NCBI RefSeq assembly: GCF_024586455.1
Contig: NC_065921.1
Location: 10,571,401 to 10,635,400 of the forward strand
Direction of reading: 5' to 3'
From: Bactrocera neohumeralis
Lineage: Eukaryota; Arthropoda; Insecta; Diptera; Tephritidae
DNA length: 64,000 bases
Below the pieces are notes generated by a model. That model saw nothing but the letters and a program-made list of their open reading frames with translations. It was not told where the DNA came from and searched no databases. A program made the translations under genes and the position numbers. Below, in pieces: positions 60,560 to 64,000 of this stretch. Each line of letters opens with the position of its first letter. Positions within the stretch are counted from its first letter, which is position 1.

Positions 60560-61308
60560 ATATCGATCTCTTTCCACGAGAACACTCAAGTAGTATTCTT
60601 TGTGGATAGTTTGGCGGGCCAAAAAGTATTCGGAGAGTACCACACCTCGGTAATCGGAGAAAATTATCAACATAGCTTAGATTTTTGATCAGTTTTGTTA
60701 TGGATTTTCGGCTTCGGATCACCTTTGCCACAATACTCGGCCGATTGATGGATGGTCTGTTTCAGAGGCTTATGCATAGATCCAAGACTCATCGCCAGTA
60801 ATAATAAGTATCGAGTTTTTCGAAGAAAATTAGTGATTTCGAAACCAATCGTCACATTTCTTAAGCCCAAATGATCTTTCAAAACTATCATGATCCTTCC
60901 GATATTCCAACGATACCAGTAAGATCTCTGAAAGTTAATTTTCGATTCTCATGCATTTTATTGATATGCTGACCGTCAATTGAGGTCAACCTTATGATCC
61001 TTGATCCTCTTTGAATAATTTGTACCAAAAACACTTTCTCACAACAAATAATTATCACCGAAGGCCTCTTTTACATTCAGAACGTTTCGGCATCAGAAAT
61101 TAAATTCCGAACACAAACAATTATGGAACTTCTTTCTTTATTTACCTCAGAAAGACAAAGATATACTAAGCACTACTGATTATTTTGATGTGACATTTGA
61201 CACAGCTGTTATTGACAGTCATACCAATAAAAAAAATACTTGGAAGACTTAGGGTTTTCGCGCGAAATTTAAATTACAAAGTCTTACTATTTTTTGCCCG
61301 CAGTAGTA
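60560..61308 (-). mobile_element. mariner element, 5' half with terminal sequence
   Basis: On the minus strand the element starts next to TA at about 61307 with CTACTGCGGGCAAAAAATAG and then TAAGACTTTG and TTTCGCGCGAAAACCC, a typical mariner 5' end. Further in are TGDESWIYA (about 60770), with an intact first catalytic aspartate, and QSAEYCGKGDPKPK. Then comes a degraded FSDYRGVVH-like block with NTFWPAKLSTKN (about 60600-60640). The DNAPAH and PPYSPD half is missing, and the N-terminal domain is compressed. It is related to the element at 43.6 kb, which by contrast keeps the second half. Confidence 0.75.
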
Positions 61309-61339
61309 TAATTGAAATGAAGAGATAATCCTTTGCTGA

Positions 61340-61605
61340 TAATAGTCGCTACGCTGGCTAGGTCATGTTGTCCGGATGGATGAAAACACTCCAGCTCTGA
61401 AAGTATTCGACGCAGTACCCGCCGGGGGAAGCAGAGGAAGAGGAAGGCCTCCACTCCGTTGGAAGGACCAAGTGGAGAAGGACCTGGCTTCGCTTGGAAT
61501 ATCCAATTGTCGCCACGTAGCGAAAAGAATAAACGACTGGCGCGCTGCTGTTAACTCGGCTATAATCGCGTAAGCGGTTTCTACGCCAATTAAGAAGGAG
61601 AATAG
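61340..61605 (+). mobile_element. RTE-like non-LTR retrotransposon 3' tail
   Basis: Plus-strand translation from about 61346 gives LRWLGHVVRMDENTPALKVF, AVPAGGSRGRGRPPLRW, KDQVEKDLASLGIS and NDWRAAVNSAI, then a stop after IIA. This is the conserved C-terminal end of a reverse-transcriptase protein common in insect genomes (RWlGHV.RM...GrRgRGRPplRW.DqVekDL). It is read without a frame break for about 70 codons and is followed by an untranslated word, TACGCCAATTAAGAAGG. The 5' end is truncated abruptly at about 61340, as usual for these elements. The 165-codon minus frame across it is a shadow. Confidence 0.8.
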
Positions 61606-61819
61606 TGTGACTGTGTTTCACAAATGTGCTGAATCGGGTCAGCAGGTCCCTTAGCTTCCGTATATTTGATATAGCGATTTTCGAATTTCCAGCTGACTTT
61701 ATACTACAGAGATCGGCCAATATGTGAGTTATCTCAATCGAAAGGATAAAGCGTGATTTACTCCTAACAGTGCCTAGAAAGTATAAAATTGGGGGAAAGG
61801 AGATCCCTATATAATCAGT

Positions 61820-62250
61820 ATCAGCATTTTCGAACATCCGGCTGACTTTAAGCAAAATTGCCGCATTTGGGGTGAAGAGCTTATGTTTGGTGATTGTATT
61901 GGACCGTATTTTTCAAAGATGCTGTTGGACGCAACGTTACGGTGAATGAGACAAAAATGGAAGAACTTGTGGTTTCAACAATGATACCATGGGTACATTT
62001 ATTAGTCTGCGATTTAACGTATTTTTTGTGGGGCTACGTCAAGTCTAAAGCCTTTTAGCTAAAAAATATATACAATTGGATGAATAATATCTCCTAATAA
62101 GAACATTTAAATACGAAATTATCTTCAAAAAGTAAATGTCATCAACCAATCTAACGTTTCAAATAAAGAACCGATGAGATTTTGCAAATTTTATGCGTTT
62201 TTTTTTTAAAAAAAGTTATCAAGCTCTTAAAAAATCACCCGATATATGAG
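61820..62250 (+). mobile_element. DUF4817-type transposon, multiply deleted derivative
   Basis: KQNCRIWGEEL (from 61850) continues in the same frame, separated by only five residues, to IGPYFSK. A one-base shift leads to FKDAVGRNVTVNETKMEELV. This runs in frame to VCDLTYFLWGYVKSKAF and a stop (62056). EIIFKK with a stop and the 3' sequence TTATCAAGCTCTTAAAAAAT close the element near 62245. In complete members these blocks are separated by tens to hundreds of residues, so at least three internal deletions have joined them. The catalytic domain core is absent; it could at most be mobilised by a complete relative. Confidence 0.75.
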
Positions 62251-62254
62251 AAAC

Positions 62255-62372
62255 TTTGCTGATACCTTGGGTTCATTTATTAGTATGCGGCATTTTAGCT
62301 GAATGTAGCATTAGCAAAAAATAGATACAATTGGATCAATACTATCTCCTAAGAGCTTAAGCTTTTATCAAA
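62255..62372 (+). repeat. Diverged duplicate of the DUF4817 element tail
   Basis: 62258-62365 repeats 61982-62098: GATACCNTGGGTNCATTTAT, TTAGTNTGCG, TTTTAGCT, AAAAAATANATACAATTGGA and TATCTCCTAA occur in the same order. The second copy lacks the about 35-bp coding segment with FLWGYVKSK. Confidence 0.65.
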
Positions 62373-64000
62373 ATTAACACAACCTAAAATACTGGATATA
62401 TTGAAGCATGTGAAATTGGTCTACGAATTACCCAAATTCCCAAATAGTAATACATAAATATAATTATTTTCGTTTCGTTGGAATTTCCTCTTGTTGACGT
62501 TTGGCACCTGAGTATGAAAAATTCGGTTACACCCAAACATAGCCCATCCCTACTTATTTTAATATTTATTTTAGTATTATTTTTGGAAATTCGAAAAGCA
62601 TAAAGGATATTAGCAATATTCCTAAGTCACTAAATTGGTTAGTTATCATAACATTTAGTATATTTTTGCAGATACAAGAAAATATTTAAGCACTTAAAGT
62701 GGTCTGAATTCTAAACTCGGATATCTAGAATTTGTCTATGCAGATATATTTATAATTTTTCCACCAGTAAATCAAACTAAATTTAATTCCATTTAATATT
62801 TTCTATTTTCATTAACATCTCAATAGCTTACTTCTCTCCCCAACCCTTTTTCATTCAACGCCAAATATTTACGTAATGTCAGAGCAGCACCGTTATTTTC
62901 CTAATTGCACAAATATAATTTGTTAAATTATTTGAGAGCTGAAACATTAGCTCTGATTTATTTGGCCTTAGTCTGGTACAATTTGTAAATTTCCCGGAAC
63001 AAATTACTCAACTAATAACACACGGTTACATGTGTGCTACGCTGCGTTTACGTAACCTAATAGAAATTGATATATTTGCGCCGTTCAATTACTAAATATT
63101 TTAAAGCTATTTAACCGCACTCAATTCCGTAATTTTCATGTGAGCACTCGCTACTAAATCCATATTTATCTGCAAACTTATGCACTAACTGCAAAGCTTT
63201 CAATTACCAGCAAATGATTTGCTATATTTTGCGAAAATCACGTGCGCTCCCATGCAGTGGCGAGCAGCAACAAACACGCATACAAATAATCGATTGCTTT
63301 GTAAGAGCTTATGCGTGTGTGTGTGTGTGTGTAGGTGTTGGCTTACCAAATAAGCAACAGCTACAGCAAATTGAAATTATTGCATTTCTGTAGCTTGGCT
63401 GGAATGGAAGTGTTGGCGGGTGGCATGGCAAGTGTGAAAAGCGCGCGCTGGTTATGGGTATTTATGACGGCTAGTTATGGCAGTGGTGCATGCAACCTCT
63501 GCGTATTTGTTGCACATCTGATTTAGATGTTTCCGTGCGTGTGTTTGCTGCAGTTTTGGTGTGAAAATCTGCTGATATTTGCTTTCTAAAGTCGAAAGCT
63601 CCGATATAAGTGTGTGAATGTGCGGATGTGAAGCCAATAACTGAATATGAGTTTCATATAACGGTGAATTTAGAAGGTAGATCAAAAATTAAATGATGTT
63701 TATTTATAGCTAAAAGATAGGTGAACAGGAGAAATAGGTTGCTTATACCAGAGATTTCTAGTTTTTTGATGAAGACGCGAAGAAACGCGAGCTTGGATTG
63801 TGTGAGAAACCGATATTAACCGCTTTAATTATTTTCACTTTGAAAAAGCAGATGTCCTCTCGGTAACAGATTCGTTTTAATATAAAAATCGGGGATAATT
63901 GTAAGCAGCTTTGCTACTGTTTACCCTGTTGTAAATATGTATACACATTTTTGGTAGCCTTTGTCCTTAAGTCCCATTTGGAAATGGATTACAACCTTTT
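62373..64000. other. AT-rich unique DNA to the window edge
   Basis: Near 62523, TTCGGTTACACCCAAACATAGCCC recalls the outer end of the 154-bp family, but the rest of that repeat is not evident. A TG repeat is at 63313-63332. Frames reach 77 codons without domains. Confidence 0.45.

Noticed and set aside
61358..61855. 165-codon minus-strand open frame
   Set aside because: It is antisense to the RTE-like tail, which has clear protein homology on the plus strand. The minus frame is a shadow plus unrelated downstream DNA.

Overview
The window reads as non-coding nuclear DNA of a higher fly. It is AT-rich, full of CATA/GTATGTA and TG/CA microsatellites and poly(A/T) tracts, and littered with decayed insect transposons: several mariner subfamilies, a DUF4817-type Tc1/mariner element, LOA/I-like and RTE-like non-LTR retrotransposons, and a Helitron. 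The repeat style suggests a tephritid fruit fly (Bactrocera/Zeugodacus/Ceratitis type). That assignment is an inference from memory, not a proof. I found no convincing host protein-coding gene, tRNA, rRNA, snRNA or CRISPR. The longest open frames (117-169 aa) are low-complexity or antisense to transposons. The window is therefore a gene desert or the inside of a very long intron.

Layout. 0-2.4 kb: unique AT-rich DNA. 2.4-3.6 kb: a decayed tandem array with a GTTGCCAC core. 3.6-10.2 kb: microsatellites, single-copy DNA and an old mariner piece (6.2-6.6). 10.2-11.0 kb: a dispersed-repeat copy followed by a short non-autonomous Helitron carrying a scrap of helicase. 12.5-14.7 kb: TTG-rich and TG/CA-rich simple DNA. 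15.3-19.8 kb: a mariner remnant and two LOA/I-like remnants. 20.8-21.9 kb: five 154-bp tandem units of a repeat family that recurs at 10.2, 47.6 and 55.5 kb. 24.4-25.2 and 28.3-28.8 kb: Tc1/mariner remnants. 30.7-31.9 kb: a long TTAAATC heptamer array next to a DUF4817 transposase remnant. 34.2-36.5 kb: a tail-bearing repeat (sister copy at 51.0 kb), a 700-bp TTAA-flanked MITE and a patchwork of transposase scraps. 37.0-37.8 and 46.4-47.1 kb: GC-richer, repeat-free blocks. 42.1-45.4 kb: a second TTAA MITE, then three mariner remnants of different subfamilies in alternating orientation. 48.5 kb: GATA and heptamer arrays around a short foreign-looking island. 52.7 kb: an RTE-like tail. 55.5-57.5 kb: a copy of the 154-bp family, then an array of GTGGCAAC units, the reverse complement of the 2.4-kb core. 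60.6-62.4 kb: a mariner 5' half, an RTE-like 3' tail and a DUF4817 deletion derivative, back to back.

As for how the parts work together, nothing here forms a working gene system. Every transposase or reverse transcriptase is truncated, frameshifted or has lost catalytic residues. The parts most worth a second look are the non-coding repeat families: the GTTGCCAC arrays, the 154-bp family with its palindromic end, the 11-bp-tail family and the two TTAA MITEs. Also notable are a recurring 12-mer TTACTCATACGC, always on the same strand, and two sequences that resemble fly recursive-splicing ratchet points.
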